Assembly (NCBI RefSeq): GCF_003788635.1
Contig: NZ_AYKH01000002.1
Coordinates: 62,001 to 126,000, forward strand
Source: Salinisphaera orenii subsp. orenii MK-B5
GTDB lineage: Bacteria > Pseudomonadota > Gammaproteobacteria > Nevskiales > Salinisphaeraceae
Direction of reading: 5' to 3'
Length of the DNA stretch: 64,000 bases
In this document: piece after piece, positions 19,613 to 28,398 of the stretch
Numbering within the stretch: position 1 is the first letter of the stretch
Layout of the letters: every line of letters starts with the position of its first letter
The notes under the pieces: generated by a model
Told to the model about the DNA's origin: nothing
Databases searched by the model: none
Seen by the model: only the letters and a program-made list of their open reading frames with translations
Made by a program: the position numbers and the translations under genes

Positions 19613-21937
19613 ATGGGAGCAACAAGAGGCCTCTGCATGGCCCTGGGGGTGCTGTGCGCGACGACCGCGGCGGCACAGGACAACGAACTCGGCGCCATCG
19701 AGGTGATCGGGGCAACGCCGTTTTCGGGCAGCGACATCGACGCGGAGCGCTATCCGGCCAACGTGCAGCATGGCGATGCCGAGGACATCGCCGACAGCGC
19801 GACGCTCAACCTCAATGAATACATGAATCAGGAACTGGGCAGCGTCCACGTCAACGACGCGACCAACAACCCGTTCCAGCCGGATCTCAACTACCGCGGC
19901 TACACCGCGTCGCCGCTGCTCGGCCTGCCCCAGGGGCTGTCCGTTTACCAGGACGGCGTGCGCGTGAACGAGCCGTTCGGCGACACCGTCAACTGGGGCC
20001 TGATTCCCGACGTGGCGATCGATTCGATCGACCTCGTGCCCGGCTCCAACCCGCTGTTCGGCCAGAACACGCTGGGCGGCGCGATTTCGGTCAAGACCAA
20101 GACCGGCTTCACCTACGAGGGCAGTGAGTTCGAATTCTTCGGCGGCGACTTCGGCCGCTACGGCGGTCACGTCCAGGCCGGCGGCAACGACGGCGAGACC
20201 GGCTGGTACTTCGCCGCCCAGGGCATGTCGGAAGACGGCTGGCGGGACTTCTCGGATTCCGAGGTGACCCAGCTGTTCACCCAGTTCTCGACGCTCACCG
20301 ACAACGGCACGCTGGATTTCTCGATCACCGCGGCCGACAACACCCTCCGCGGCAACGGCGCGATACCGCGCGAACTGGCCGACGCCGAGGGCCGGGACTC
20401 GATCTTCACCTACCCGGACGAAACCAATCCGAACATGGTGATGCTCAATCTCCGCGGCACCGAAGAGATGACCGAGGACTTCACGCTGGCCTGGGGCGCC
20501 TACTACCGCCGCAACGAGATCAACACCTTCAACGGCGACGGTTCCGAGTTCGAAGCCTGCGACGGCAATCCGGGCGTACTCTGTGAAGAAGCCGAAGGCG
20601 GCGGGGAACCCGAGGTCGTGGTCGATACCGACGGCAACCCGATCGCGACGCGCCCGGCCGTGCTGGGCGGCACCCAGAACACCTCGCAGACCAAGGAGGA
20701 CGGCTTCGGCTTCAACCTTCAGGGGCAGCAGAACGGCGTACTCGGCGGCGAACTGATCGTCGGCACCAGCCTCGACTACGGCAGCAGCGAATTCCAGTCG
20801 CGCACCGAGCTGGCGCGCCTGACCGACGAGCGCGGCACCGTCGGCAGCGGCATCTTCAGCGGCGAATCACTGACGGGCGTGTCGGCCCACAACAGCACCG
20901 CCAGCCTGTTCTTCATGCAGCGCACGCCGCTGACCGACAGCGTCGAGGCCACCGTCTCCGGACGCTACAACCGCACCGCCATCTCTCTGCACGACACCTC
21001 GCCGGGCTATCCGGGCGAAGAGGACGACGGCACCAGCCTGAGCGGCGATCACGAGTTCAAACGGCTGAATCTGGCCGGCGGCCTGACCTGGGAGATCAAC
21101 GATCACCTGACCAGCTTCGGCAGTGTCTCGCAGTCCTCCCGGGCGCCTTCGCCGGTCGAGCTCACCTGTGCGAATCCGGACGCGCCGTGCCGACTGCCCA
21201 ACGGCTTCGTCGACGATCCGCCGCTCGAACAGGTGGTGGCCACGACCTACGAGATCGGCCTGCGCGGCGGAAACGACGACCTGCACTGGAGTGCCGCGGC
21301 CTTCCGCTCGGACAACCAGGACGACATCCTGTTCATCGCGGCCGAATCGCGCTTCGCCGGCTACTTCGACAACGTCGGCAAGACCCGGCGCCAGGGCGTC
21401 GAGCTCGGCCTGGACTGGACGTTCGCGGACAGCTGGCGCGTCTCGGCCAACTACACCTACCTGAACGCCGAGTTCCGCGATCCGTTCATCACCAATTCCC
21501 CGAACCATCCGCTAGCCGACGACGACGCCGCGCCCGGCGACGATCCGACGCAGCAGGTGGAGTCCGGTGATCGCATCCCGCTGATCCCGGAGCACCTGTT
21601 CAACGTGGGTCTCGACTGGCGCGCGACCGATCGTCTGATGGTGGGCATGGATGTCATCGGCAACGGTGACCAGATCTACCGCGGCGACGAATCGAACACC
21701 GACGACGAACAGATCGACGGCTATGCCATCGTCAACGCCAACGCCTCGTTCAAGGTCACCGACCGCATCACGACGTTCGTGCGGGTCAACAACCTGTTCG
21801 ATTCCGACTACGAAACCTTCGGCCTGTACGGCGAAGCCGACGAAGTGCTCGAAGGCGATCGCTACGAAGATGCCAGCCGCTTCATCGGTCCGGGCGCGCC
21901 CCGGGGCATCTGGGGCGGTGTGCGCGTGGAGCTCTAG
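19613..21937 (+). CDS. TonB-dependent outer-membrane receptor (candidate metal or metallophore receptor)
   Basis: The protein has 774 residues: signal peptide to about 20, a TonB-box-like stretch (AIEVIGATP), a plug domain (about 50-165, with NYRGYTASPLLGLPQGLSVY and NEPFGDTVNWGLIP), then a 22-strand-type barrel ending GGVRVEL. The family imports iron chelates, cobalamin, PQQ or metallophores using TonB energy. The extracellular regions are strongly acidic (for example EEAEGGGEPEVVVDTDG, DDDAAPGDDP). Position between the NarL-type pair and a PepSY protein, near a lanthanide-type alcohol dehydrogenase, suggests a LutH-like role; uptake of PQQ or iron chelates remains possible. The start at 19613 is chosen for spacing to AAGGGG; ATGs at 19580 and 19607 are alternatives. 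Confidence 0.85.
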   Translation: MGATRGLCMALGVLCATTAAAQDNELGAIEVIGATPFSGSDIDAERYPANVQHGDAEDIADSATLNLNEYMNQELGSVHVNDATNNPFQPDLNYRGYTASPLLGLPQGLSVYQDGVRVNEPFGDTVNWGLIPDVAIDSIDLVPGSNPLFGQNTLGGAISVKTKTGFTYEGSEFEFFGGDFGRYGGHVQAGGNDGETGWYFAAQGMSEDGWRDFSDSEVTQLFTQFSTLTDNGTLDFSITAADNTLRGNGAIPRELADAEGRDSIFTYPDETNPNMVMLNLRGTEEMTEDFTLAWGAYYRRNEINTFNGDGSEFEACDGNPGVLCEEAEGGGEPEVVVDTDGNPIATRPAVLGGTQNTSQTKEDGFGFNLQGQQNGVLGGELIVGTSLDYGSSEFQSRTELARLTDERGTVGSGIFSGESLTGVSAHNSTASLFFMQRTPLTDSVEATVSGRYNRTAISLHDTSPGYPGEEDDGTSLSGDHEFKRLNLAGGLTWEINDHLTSFGSVSQSSRAPSPVELTCANPDAPCRLPNGFVDDPPLEQVVATTYEIGLRGGNDDLHWSAAAFRSDNQDDILFIAAESRFAGYFDNVGKTRRQGVELGLDWTFADSWRVSANYTYLNAEFRDPFITNSPNHPLADDDAAPGDDPTQQVESGDRIPLIPEHLFNVGLDWRATDRLMVGMDVIGNGDQIYRGDESNTDDEQIDGYAIVNANASFKVTDRITTFVRVNNLFDSDYETFGLYGEADEVLEGDRYEDASRFIGPGAPRGIWGGVRVEL

Positions 21938-21971
21938 CGCCGCATCACAGCATCGATTGAGGTCTCCTCCG

Positions 21972-22033
21972 GCAGGGGCCGGCCGGCAACACTTTCTCCC
22001 CTCGGTGTGCCGGTCGGTTCCCTGCTTTTTTTT
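21972..22033 (+). terminator. Terminator of the TonB receptor gene
   Basis: An outer stem GCAGGG/CCCTGC encloses a bulged inner stem CCGGCAACAC/GTGTGCCGG and runs straight into eight T residues. This separates the receptor transcript from the PepSY gene, which must then have its own promoter within about 50 bases or rely on read-through. Confidence 0.7.
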
Positions 22034-22079
22034 GGCACAATCGAGCCATGAATCACCCACGATCGAAAGAGGTATCCGT

Positions 22080-22658
22080 ATGATTTCGACCACGCGCAGC
22101 ATTCTGTATACCGTCCCGCTGGCACTGCTGGCAGCCGGCCCTGCTTTCGCCGGAAGCGGTGATCGTGACGTCTCCCTGGACGGATGCATCAAGTCCGCCC
22201 AATCCGTGCGCCAGGGCGACATCGTCAAGGTCGAGTATCTGAGCGTGAGCCCCGCGGGCGCACCGACCTACGAGATCGAGATCCGGGACAGCTCTGACAC
22301 GGAGTGGGAGCTGATGTGCAATGCCCGCTCGGGTGACATCTACGAGATCGAGACCGAAGTCGACTCCGCCGACGACGAACTCTTCTCAAAGACCGCCAAG
22401 ATCAGCGAGGAGGAAGCCAGAACGACCGCCACCGATCGCTTTGGCGGCGAGATCGTCGCACTCGAGTACGAAGTCGAAGCCGACGGCTCGCCGACCTACG
22501 AGATCGATCTGGCCCAGGACGGCCAGGACACCGAATTCAAGGTCGAGGTCGACGCCGTCTCCGGCGATATCATCGAAGTGTCGGTCGAACAGTGGCAGAT
22601 CGGTCAGGAGCCGGAGGAAGCCGGCGACCGGCAGAACGCGTCGAGCGACGCGTCCTGA
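22080..22658 (+). CDS. Periplasmic acidic protein with two PepSY repeats (lanpepsy-like candidate)
   Basis: The 192-residue exported protein has a signal peptide ending near GPAFA and then two tandem PepSY-like units, about 39-95 and 115-170. Each has the pattern (V/A)-x-Y-x7-G-(A/S)-P-T-Y-E-I followed by (R/V)SGDI-x-E. The mature chain is very rich in Asp and Glu. The family includes lanpepsy, a periplasmic lanthanide-binding protein of methylotrophs, as well as many unrelated inhibitors and sensors. Next to a TonB receptor and in the same island as a lanthanide-type dehydrogenase, a metal-binding role is plausible but not shown. The ATG at 22080 follows AAGAGG. Confidence 0.75.
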   Translation: MISTTRSILYTVPLALLAAGPAFAGSGDRDVSLDGCIKSAQSVRQGDIVKVEYLSVSPAGAPTYEIEIRDSSDTEWELMCNARSGDIYEIETEVDSADDELFSKTAKISEEEARTTATDRFGGEIVALEYEVEADGSPTYEIDLAQDGQDTEFKVEVDAVSGDIIEVSVEQWQIGQEPEEAGDRQNASSDAS

Positions 22659-22674
22659 TGATCCCATCACGTTC

Positions 22675-22703
22675 TGGGCGCGGGCCCGCCGGGCCCGCGC
22701 CCA
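22675..22703. terminator. Strong GC hairpin after the PepSY gene
   Basis: TGGGCGCGGGCCC and GGGCCCGCGCCCA pair perfectly over 13 bases with a three-base loop, 16 bases after the PepSY stop. No T tract follows. The remaining interval to 23030, before the convergent pedC end, shows no gene. Confidence 0.45.
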
Positions 22704-23030
22704 GACGCTCGCTGCAAAGGCGCTATACCGTGGTCCGCACTAACGCTTGCCGGCGGCCACGGGAACAAACCCGGCCGCCCGGGCCATCGAATGGCGGCCG
22801 CGTATAGCGAATCTCAGCACGCGGCGCGAGCGCTCTCCCGCCGGATACCCCAGAGGGCTCGTCTCCCGCCTGCCCGGCCCGATCGCCGCGTGGCGTCAGC
22901 GAACCAAACACCGCGCCTGATTCGAGCCGAGCGGCCCTCGGGCGCAAGTTTCCAGCCCACCCGGGCCGAAAGTCGACGAGGCTCATGTCTACGCGCCGGC
23001 CGACGCCTGTCAGCCCGGCCGACGAGACGC

Positions 23031-23843
23031 TTACCCCTTGCGCCGCACCAACCCCCGCTGCGGATCGTAGCCCCAGACGGCGATCGCGAAGAAAGCCGCG
23101 AGCGCGCCGGCGACCACGGCGAAGGCGACGGCGTTGAACTGGCCGTACATCGCGAAGCGCACCAATTCCACGCCGTGGGTGAACGGGTTGATGCGCGACA
23201 GCTGGTAGATGATCGTCGCGCCCGACTCCTCCAGCTTCCACAGCGGATACAGCGCCGGCGACAGAAAGAACATCGGGAAGATGACGAAGTTCATGGTGCC
23301 GGCGAAGTTCTCGAGCTGCTTGATGTAGACCGACAGCAGCAGCCCGAGCGCGCCGAGCATGAGCCCGGTCAGGATGAGCGCGGGCAGCACCGTGAGCAGA
23401 CCCGGCCACCACGGCAGGTCGACGCCGAACAGGGCACAGACCACGAGAAACGCGTAGGCCTGCAGCACCGACAGCACGGTGCCCGCGGTCAGCTTGCAGG
23501 CAAGCAGCACGCTCCGCGGCAGCGGCGCGGTCAGCAGCAGCCGCATCAGGCCCATCTCGCGGTCGTAGACCATCGCCAGCGACGACTGCATGCCGTTGAA
23601 CAGCAACACCATGCCCAGCAGCCCCGGCACCACGTAGACCTGATACTCGATGTAGCTGTCGTAGGGCGGCAGCACGGAGACGCCGAAGACGTTCTTGAAG
23701 CCGGCGGCGAAGATCAGCAGCCACAGGCTCGGGCGCACCACGGCCGAGGCGAGACGGCCGCGCTGGTGGAAGAACTTGACCGTCTCGCGCGAGGACAGCG
23801 CCAGCAGCGCCTGCAGGACATGGCCGATGCGCGGCAGGCTCAT
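23031..23843 (-). CDS. pedC: ABC-2 type permease of the PQQ-alcohol-dehydrogenase-linked Ped system
   Basis: The 270-residue protein has six hydrophobic segments of ABC-2 type and the family blocks GMQSSLAMVYDREMGLMRLLL and FFLSPALYPLW. It matches the permease found beside PQQ-dependent alcohol dehydrogenases (PedC). In Pseudomonas putida the PedA1A2BC system is needed for growth that depends on rare-earth elements. ABC-2 permeases usually export, so the direction of transport is unclear. It is the last gene of the seven-gene leftward operon and starts by ATGA overlap with the preceding stop. Confidence 0.88.
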   Translation of the reverse strand: MSLPRIGHVLQALLALSSRETVKFFHQRGRLASAVVRPSLWLLIFAAGFKNVFGVSVLPPYDSYIEYQVYVVPGLLGMVLLFNGMQSSLAMVYDREMGLMRLLLTAPLPRSVLLACKLTAGTVLSVLQAYAFLVVCALFGVDLPWWPGLLTVLPALILTGLMLGALGLLLSVYIKQLENFAGTMNFVIFPMFFLSPALYPLWKLEESGATIIYQLSRINPFTHGVELVRFAMYGQFNAVAFAVVAGALAAFFAIAVWGYDPQRGLVRRKG

Positions 23844-25081
23844 GACGCGTCCTCCACGGGCCGCTCGCAGGCGCTCTCACGCGGGTCGAAGCCGAGGGTG
23901 TCCAGATAGTTGTCCGGATGCAGGAAACCTTCCAGCGGCGCGCGCGCGATCACCCAGTTGCCGCTCGCCAGCAGAATCGGCTGGCGCAGCTGGCCGTTCC
24001 AGTGCCGATAGCCCATGCGGTAGCCCTTGAAGCCGTCGAGATTGAATTCGTCGCCAAGCATGTAGTCGACGAGCGTGCCGTGGCCGGTTTCACCCGTGCG
24101 TTGAACCGCCTCGACGACCGACTTGACCGCCACCCAGGCAGCCCAGTCGTAGGCGGTCATGTGTCGATCGGCCTTGTCCTCCAGCCGATTGTTGAGCTGG
24201 CGTGCGCCGTGACGCATCCAGGCCCAGTGCCAGGCCTGCGGTACCAGGCCGCTGCTGCCGACGACCGGCCGTGGTTTCTGGACCGCGAAATTGGCGCGGC
24301 GGGAGAACTCGCCCTGGGTATCGGCGATATAGACCACATCGTAGTCCAGCCCCGAGGTCAGCAGCTTGGGGTTGTTCTTCTCGCGCTCGCGCGGGTTGTT
24401 GCCAAGCACGAACCGGCGCTCGGCCACCACGTTCAGGCCGAAGCGCTCGGCCGAACGCCGGAAGGAGTCCGCCAGCACGGCGTCGGCGCGCTCCGGCCCG
24501 ACCAGAAGCAGTACGTCGTTCCACTGGCGCGAGACCAGGTATTGCGCGAGCGCGTCGTTGCGCATGGCGTCGGACGGAATCGTGTGCAGCAGGTTGGCCT
24601 GACAGTGCGCGCCCCTGAGGCGATCGTCGCGGGCGGCCACGTTGAACAGCGTGATGTCCTCGCCGGCGAACTCGTCGGCCACGCGCGAGACCGTCCCCGG
24701 CGGCAGATCGAGCAGAAAGAAGCGCGTGTCCTGATCGCGCATCTCGCGTATCGCGGCCAGCACCTCACGCGTATTGCCGACCTGCCGCTCGTCGAGCGAG
24801 AATTCAACGCCGGCTGAGATGCCCGGGAAGCGCGCCTCGTCGATCGCCACGCGGGCGCCGGCGACCGGCCGGCCCCAGGGCTCGCCCTGGAACTCCTGAT
24901 CGAGCCGGGCCTGCGAGTAGCGCGGATCCTCGTCCCAGCCGATGTAGCCGAAGGCGAACGGAGTGAGATCGTCCTTCTGCGCCAGCGCCGACGACGGCAG
25001 GCCCGCCGTCAGCACCGCCAGCAGCATCAGCGCGGCGATCAGGCATCGTCCGTCACGCCCTCGCCTGCGGTTCGCGAGCAT
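23840..25081 (-). CDS. Substrate-binding protein of the Ped-type ABC system
   Basis: The exported protein of about 413 residues has a signal peptide (LIAALMLLAVLTAGLPSSALA) and a periplasmic-binding fold like branched-chain amino-acid receptors. It matches the binding protein specific to PQQ-alcohol dehydrogenase systems (PedA group). Visible blocks include FAFGYIGWDEDPRYSQARLD and YDWAAWVAVKSVVEAV. The ATG at 25081 follows GAGGTGG; a GTG six bases further upstream is possible. Two Cys (near 16 and 186) do not form a lipobox. The ligand is unknown; the metal or a metal chelate is the attractive hypothesis. Confidence 0.82.
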   Translation of the reverse strand: MLANRRRGRDGRCLIAALMLLAVLTAGLPSSALAQKDDLTPFAFGYIGWDEDPRYSQARLDQEFQGEPWGRPVAGARVAIDEARFPGISAGVEFSLDERQVGNTREVLAAIREMRDQDTRFFLLDLPPGTVSRVADEFAGEDITLFNVAARDDRLRGAHCQANLLHTIPSDAMRNDALAQYLVSRQWNDVLLLVGPERADAVLADSFRRSAERFGLNVVAERRFVLGNNPREREKNNPKLLTSGLDYDVVYIADTQGEFSRRANFAVQKPRPVVGSSGLVPQAWHWAWMRHGARQLNNRLEDKADRHMTAYDWAAWVAVKSVVEAVQRTGETGHGTLVDYMLGDEFNLDGFKGYRMGYRHWNGQLRQPILLASGNWVIARAPLEGFLHPDNYLDTLGFDPRESACERPVEDAS

Positions 25082-25089
25082 CGCCACCT

Positions 25090-26088
25090 CTACTCCGACG
25101 CCGTATCGACGACCACGCTGTGCGGCACCCGGCCGACGGGAATCGAGCGCAGCTGCTCGCGTTCGTCAACGTCGACCACCGACATGTCGTCGGACAGACC
25201 GTTGGTCACGTACAGCTGGCTGCCGTCGTTGGACAGCGCGACGCCCCAGGCGCGATCGCCCACGAGCACGTAGTCCTGCACCTCGCGCGAGGCCACGTCC
25301 ACGAACGCCACGTGGTTGGCGCGACCGAGCGTCACGAAGGCCTGGCTGCCGTCGTCGGAGAACGTGATCCCGACCGGGGTGACGTCCTCGGGCCGGAAGC
25401 CGTCCGGATCGAACTCGATGGTGTCGGTGACTTCGTTGCTCTCGGTGTCGATGATGCTCACCGAACCCGACAGTTCGTTGGTCACCCACAGATGGGCGCC
25501 GTCCTCGGTCAGCGCGAAGCGGCGCGGCCGATTGCCGACCACGATGTTGGCCTCGATCTCGTGGCTGTCGAGGTTCACCCGGTGGACCATGTTGGCCACC
25601 TCCGAGGTGACGTAGGCGGTCTTGCCGTCCGGCGTGACCAGCACGCCCTCCGGCTCCTGGCCGACGTCGACCTGGGTGACTGCCTTCTTGGCCTCGATGT
25701 CGTAGACCGTGAACCGGGCGTCGTCCTCGTTGGAGATGTACAGATGCTTGCCGTCCGGGCCGATGGCGAAGATCTCCGGATCGTCGATGCCGGTCAGGCG
25801 GTCGACGACCTCACCCTTGTCGACATCGATGATGTCGATCGAGTCGTCGTCGCCGCAGGCCACGTAGAGCCGGCTGTGGTCGGGCGAGAACGCCAGCCAG
25901 CGCGGCCGCTCCGAGACCTCGATGGTGTCCGTCTTTTCGAGGTTCTCGCCGTCGAGCACGGTGACGACGTCGTCGTCCTCGCTGGATACGTAGACATTGC
26001 CGGTACCGGCCGCCCACAGCGCGGGGCTGGCAACGAGCAGCGCGGCCGCGGCGATGCCCGGCAGCAATCGATTGGATGAAATAGACAT
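25090..26088 (-). CDS. YVTN beta-propeller protein of the Ped-type system
   Basis: The 332-residue exported protein has a signal peptide (GIAAAALLVASPALWA) and about seven repeated blades, each with the pattern NVYVSSEDDDVVTVLD, RLYVACGDDDSIDIID or HLYISNEDDARFTVYD. It matches the propeller subfamily found with PQQ-linked catabolism ABC genes. It is periplasmic and many blade loops are acidic (EDDD, GDDDS, EDDA), so metal binding is conceivable. The ATG at 26088 overlaps the pedB stop (TGATG) and follows GGAG; a TTG one codon earlier is less likely. Confidence 0.85.
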   Translation of the reverse strand: MSISSNRLLPGIAAAALLVASPALWAAGTGNVYVSSEDDDVVTVLDGENLEKTDTIEVSERPRWLAFSPDHSRLYVACGDDDSIDIIDVDKGEVVDRLTGIDDPEIFAIGPDGKHLYISNEDDARFTVYDIEAKKAVTQVDVGQEPEGVLVTPDGKTAYVTSEVANMVHRVNLDSHEIEANIVVGNRPRRFALTEDGAHLWVTNELSGSVSIIDTESNEVTDTIEFDPDGFRPEDVTPVGITFSDDGSQAFVTLGRANHVAFVDVASREVQDYVLVGDRAWGVALSNDGSQLYVTNGLSDDMSVVDVDEREQLRSIPVGRVPHSVVVDTASE

Positions 26089-26861
26089 CAAACAGTCTCC
26101 TCTTTCTTCTGTGGCGTCTCCCCGGTCAGGGCCATGAAGGCCGCACCGAGCGAGTTCGTTCCGGCCCGTTCGCGCAATGCCGCCGGCGTGTCCACGGCGA
26201 TGCGCTGGCCCTGGTGCAACACGATCACGCGGTGCGCGCGCTCGGCTTCATCGACGAGATGGGTCGCCCAGAGCACGCCCATGCCGCGATCACGGCAAAG
26301 CTGGTGGACATAGTCAACCAGCAGCTCGCGGGAACCGGGATCGAGGCCCACTGTGGGCTCGTCCATGAGCAGCAGCGCCGGATCGTGCAGCAGCGCCCGC
26401 GCGAGCTCGACCTTGCGCCGATTGCCGCCCGAGAGGTTGCGCGCGGCCTCGCGGCTGCGCTCGGCCAGGCCGATGCGCGCCAGTTCGTCCTCGATGCGGC
26501 GCTTCGCCGCCCGGCCCATGCCGTGGAGGCGGGTGTGGAAACGCAGGTTCGCGGCCACCGACAGATCGAGGTCGAGCGTGGGCTGCTGGAACACCACGCC
26601 GAGCTTGGCCAGCGCGGCCCGGGACTCGTGGCGCATGTCGTGGCCGGCGACCTCGATACGCCCTTCGTCGGGCACGAACAGACCGGTCAGCAGCTGAAAC
26701 AGCGTGCTCTTGCCGGCGCCGTTGGGTCCCAGCAGCGCCACGAATTCGCCGCGGGCGACCGCGATCGAGAGGGTATCCAGCGCCTTGAGGCTGCCGTAGG
26801 ACTTGCTGACCTCCTCGACGGCCAGCGCTGCGCGATCCGGCGTGTCGGCTGCGCCGCTCAT
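26088..26861 (-). CDS. pedB: ATPase of the Ped-type ABC system
   Basis: The 257-residue ATPase has Walker A LGPNGAGKSTL, signature LSGGNRRKVELARAL and Walker B LLLMDEPTVGLDPGS. The signature with NRRK is typical of ABC-2-linked ATPases. It pairs with the ABC-2 permease two genes downstream. Its ATG overlaps the stop of the upstream taurine-type ATPase (ATGA), which fuses two transporter systems in one operon. Confidence 0.88.
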   Translation of the reverse strand: MSGAADTPDRAALAVEEVSKSYGSLKALDTLSIAVARGEFVALLGPNGAGKSTLFQLLTGLFVPDEGRIEVAGHDMRHESRAALAKLGVVFQQPTLDLDLSVAANLRFHTRLHGMGRAAKRRIEDELARIGLAERSREAARNLSGGNRRKVELARALLHDPALLLMDEPTVGLDPGSRELLVDYVHQLCRDRGMGVLWATHLVDEAERAHRVIVLHQGQRIAVDTPAALRERAGTNSLGAAFMALTGETPQKKEETV

Positions 26862-27658
26862 GCCTGCTCCTCGTTGTTCTCGTCCTGATTCGCGTCGGCC
26901 CCGAGTATGCCTGACAGCAGCTGCGGGTGGCGGGCCAGCAGCGACTGCTGCGCGGCGGCCACGTCGACGGATTCCAGATCGCGGCCGCGGGGCGTATCCA
27001 CCGGATGATCGAGCAGCACGCGGGCCGGCGCATCGCCCATGAACAGCACCCGGTCCGCCATGGCCAGCGCTTCACGCAGATCGTGGGTGACGAACAGCAC
27101 CAGCGGCCGCTGGCGTTCGCACAGAGCCAGCAGCGAGCGTCGCAGCCGGTTGCCCGTAGGCATGTCCAGGGAGACGAACGGCTCGTCCATGAGCAGCAGG
27201 CGCGGTTCGTTGACGAACGCCCGGGCCAGGGCCACGCGCCGCTGCATGCCGCCCGAGAGCTGGTTCGGCCAGACCTGATGCGCGGCCTCGAGACCGACCT
27301 CGTCGAGCAGCGCGGCCGCGCGCGACTCGAACCCCGACTCGCGCGCCGCGCGTTCGGCCTCGACCAGACGGACGTTGTCCAGCGCGGTCAACCAGGGCAT
27401 CAGCCGCGGCTCCTGGAACATCATGCCCATGTGCTCGGGCGACTGGCCGGGCCGCGACAGCGGCGCACTGTCCCAGGTGATCGCGCCGTCGTAGTGGGCA
27501 TCGAGCCCGGCGACCAGCGACAGCAGCGTGCTCTTGCCGGCCCCGGACGGCCCAACGAGGGCGATGAATTCGCCCGGCGCGGCGGTGATTTCGATCTCGC
27601 CGAGCACCGCCTCGCCGTCGAAGCGCTTCTCCCGAATCGCGATCCGCAGTCCGCTCAT
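26858..27658 (-). CDS. ATPase of a taurine/nitrate/sulfonate-type ABC importer
   Basis: The 266-residue protein has Walker A GPSGAGKST, Q-loop MMFQEPRLMPW, signature LSGGMQRRVALARAF and Walker B LLLMDEPFVSLD, a pattern typical of SsuB/TauB ATPases. A C-terminal extension of about 45 residues ends in an acidic tail (ADANQDENNEEQA). The ATG overlaps the permease stop (ATGA). It should energise the permease and lipoprotein encoded upstream. Confidence 0.85.
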   Translation of the reverse strand: MSGLRIAIREKRFDGEAVLGEIEITAAPGEFIALVGPSGAGKSTLLSLVAGLDAHYDGAITWDSAPLSRPGQSPEHMGMMFQEPRLMPWLTALDNVRLVEAERAARESGFESRAAALLDEVGLEAAHQVWPNQLSGGMQRRVALARAFVNEPRLLLMDEPFVSLDMPTGNRLRRSLLALCERQRPLVLFVTHDLREALAMADRVLFMGDAPARVLLDHPVDTPRGRDLESVDVAAAQQSLLARHPQLLSGILGADANQDENNEEQA

Positions 27659-28398
27659 GAGCGCCACCGATTCAGCCGGTTGTCCATGGGCCGCATGATG
27701 AAGGCCTCCACCAGCAGCACGATGCCGGCGAACGCCAGCGTGTAGGCCAGGATGCTGGTGATGTCGAAGAACTGGTAGTACAGATGCAGCTGGAAGCCGA
27801 CACCGTTGCTGCGACCGAGCAGTTCGACCACCAGCACGATCTTCCAGATCAGCGCCAGCCCGTTGCGCGCCGACGCCATCAGATAGGGATACAGCTGCGG
27901 CAGAAAGACCCGCCGCAGCGCGGTCAGGCGCGGCAGACGATAGGCCTGGGCCACGGCCAGCAGCTTCGGATCCACCGCCCGGGCGCCCTCGCGGACCATG
28001 ACCACCACGATCGGGATCTTGTTCAGCGCGACCGCGAGCACGGCGGCGACATCGGTCAGCCCGAACCACAGGTAGCACAGGATGATGGTCACCAACGCCG
28101 GGATATTGAGGCCCAGCACCAGGGCGCCGTCGAACACTAGATCCAGCTGCTTGTAGCGGCCCATGATGATACCGATGGCGGTACCGATGGCCATCGCCAG
28201 AAAGAACGCCACCGCGACTCGCGCCAGCGTCACCGACAGATGAAAGGGCAGCTCGCCGGAGGCGGTGTGCGTGGCGACGCTGGCCAGCACCGCCAGCGGG
28301 GTCGGCAGCAGGTCGCTGGCGGCGATCAGCGCCACCAGCTGCCAGATCAGAACGAGGCCCGCCAGCGAGGCGGTACGGATCAGCCAGCGCCATTTCAT
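27655..28398 (-). CDS. Permease of a taurine/nitrate-type ABC importer
   Basis: The 247-residue membrane protein has six predicted helices and the EAA loop EGARAVDPKLLAVAQAYRLP that contacts the ATPase. It is of the SsuC/TauC class. The start overlaps the stop of the binding-protein gene. The substrate cannot be read from the sequence. Confidence 0.87.
   Translation of the reverse strand: MKWRWLIRTASLAGLVLIWQLVALIAASDLLPTPLAVLASVATHTASGELPFHLSVTLARVAVAFFLAMAIGTAIGIIMGRYKQLDLVFDGALVLGLNIPALVTIILCYLWFGLTDVAAVLAVALNKIPIVVVMVREGARAVDPKLLAVAQAYRLPRLTALRRVFLPQLYPYLMASARNGLALIWKIVLVVELLGRSNGVGFQLHLYYQFFDITSILAYTLAFAGIVLLVEAFIMRPMDNRLNRWRS

Noticed and set aside
22027-22045. TGGCACAATCGAGCC before the PepSY gene as a sigma-54 promoter
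   Set aside because: The distance from GG to GC is one base short of the strict spacing, and the -12 part does not match TTGC.
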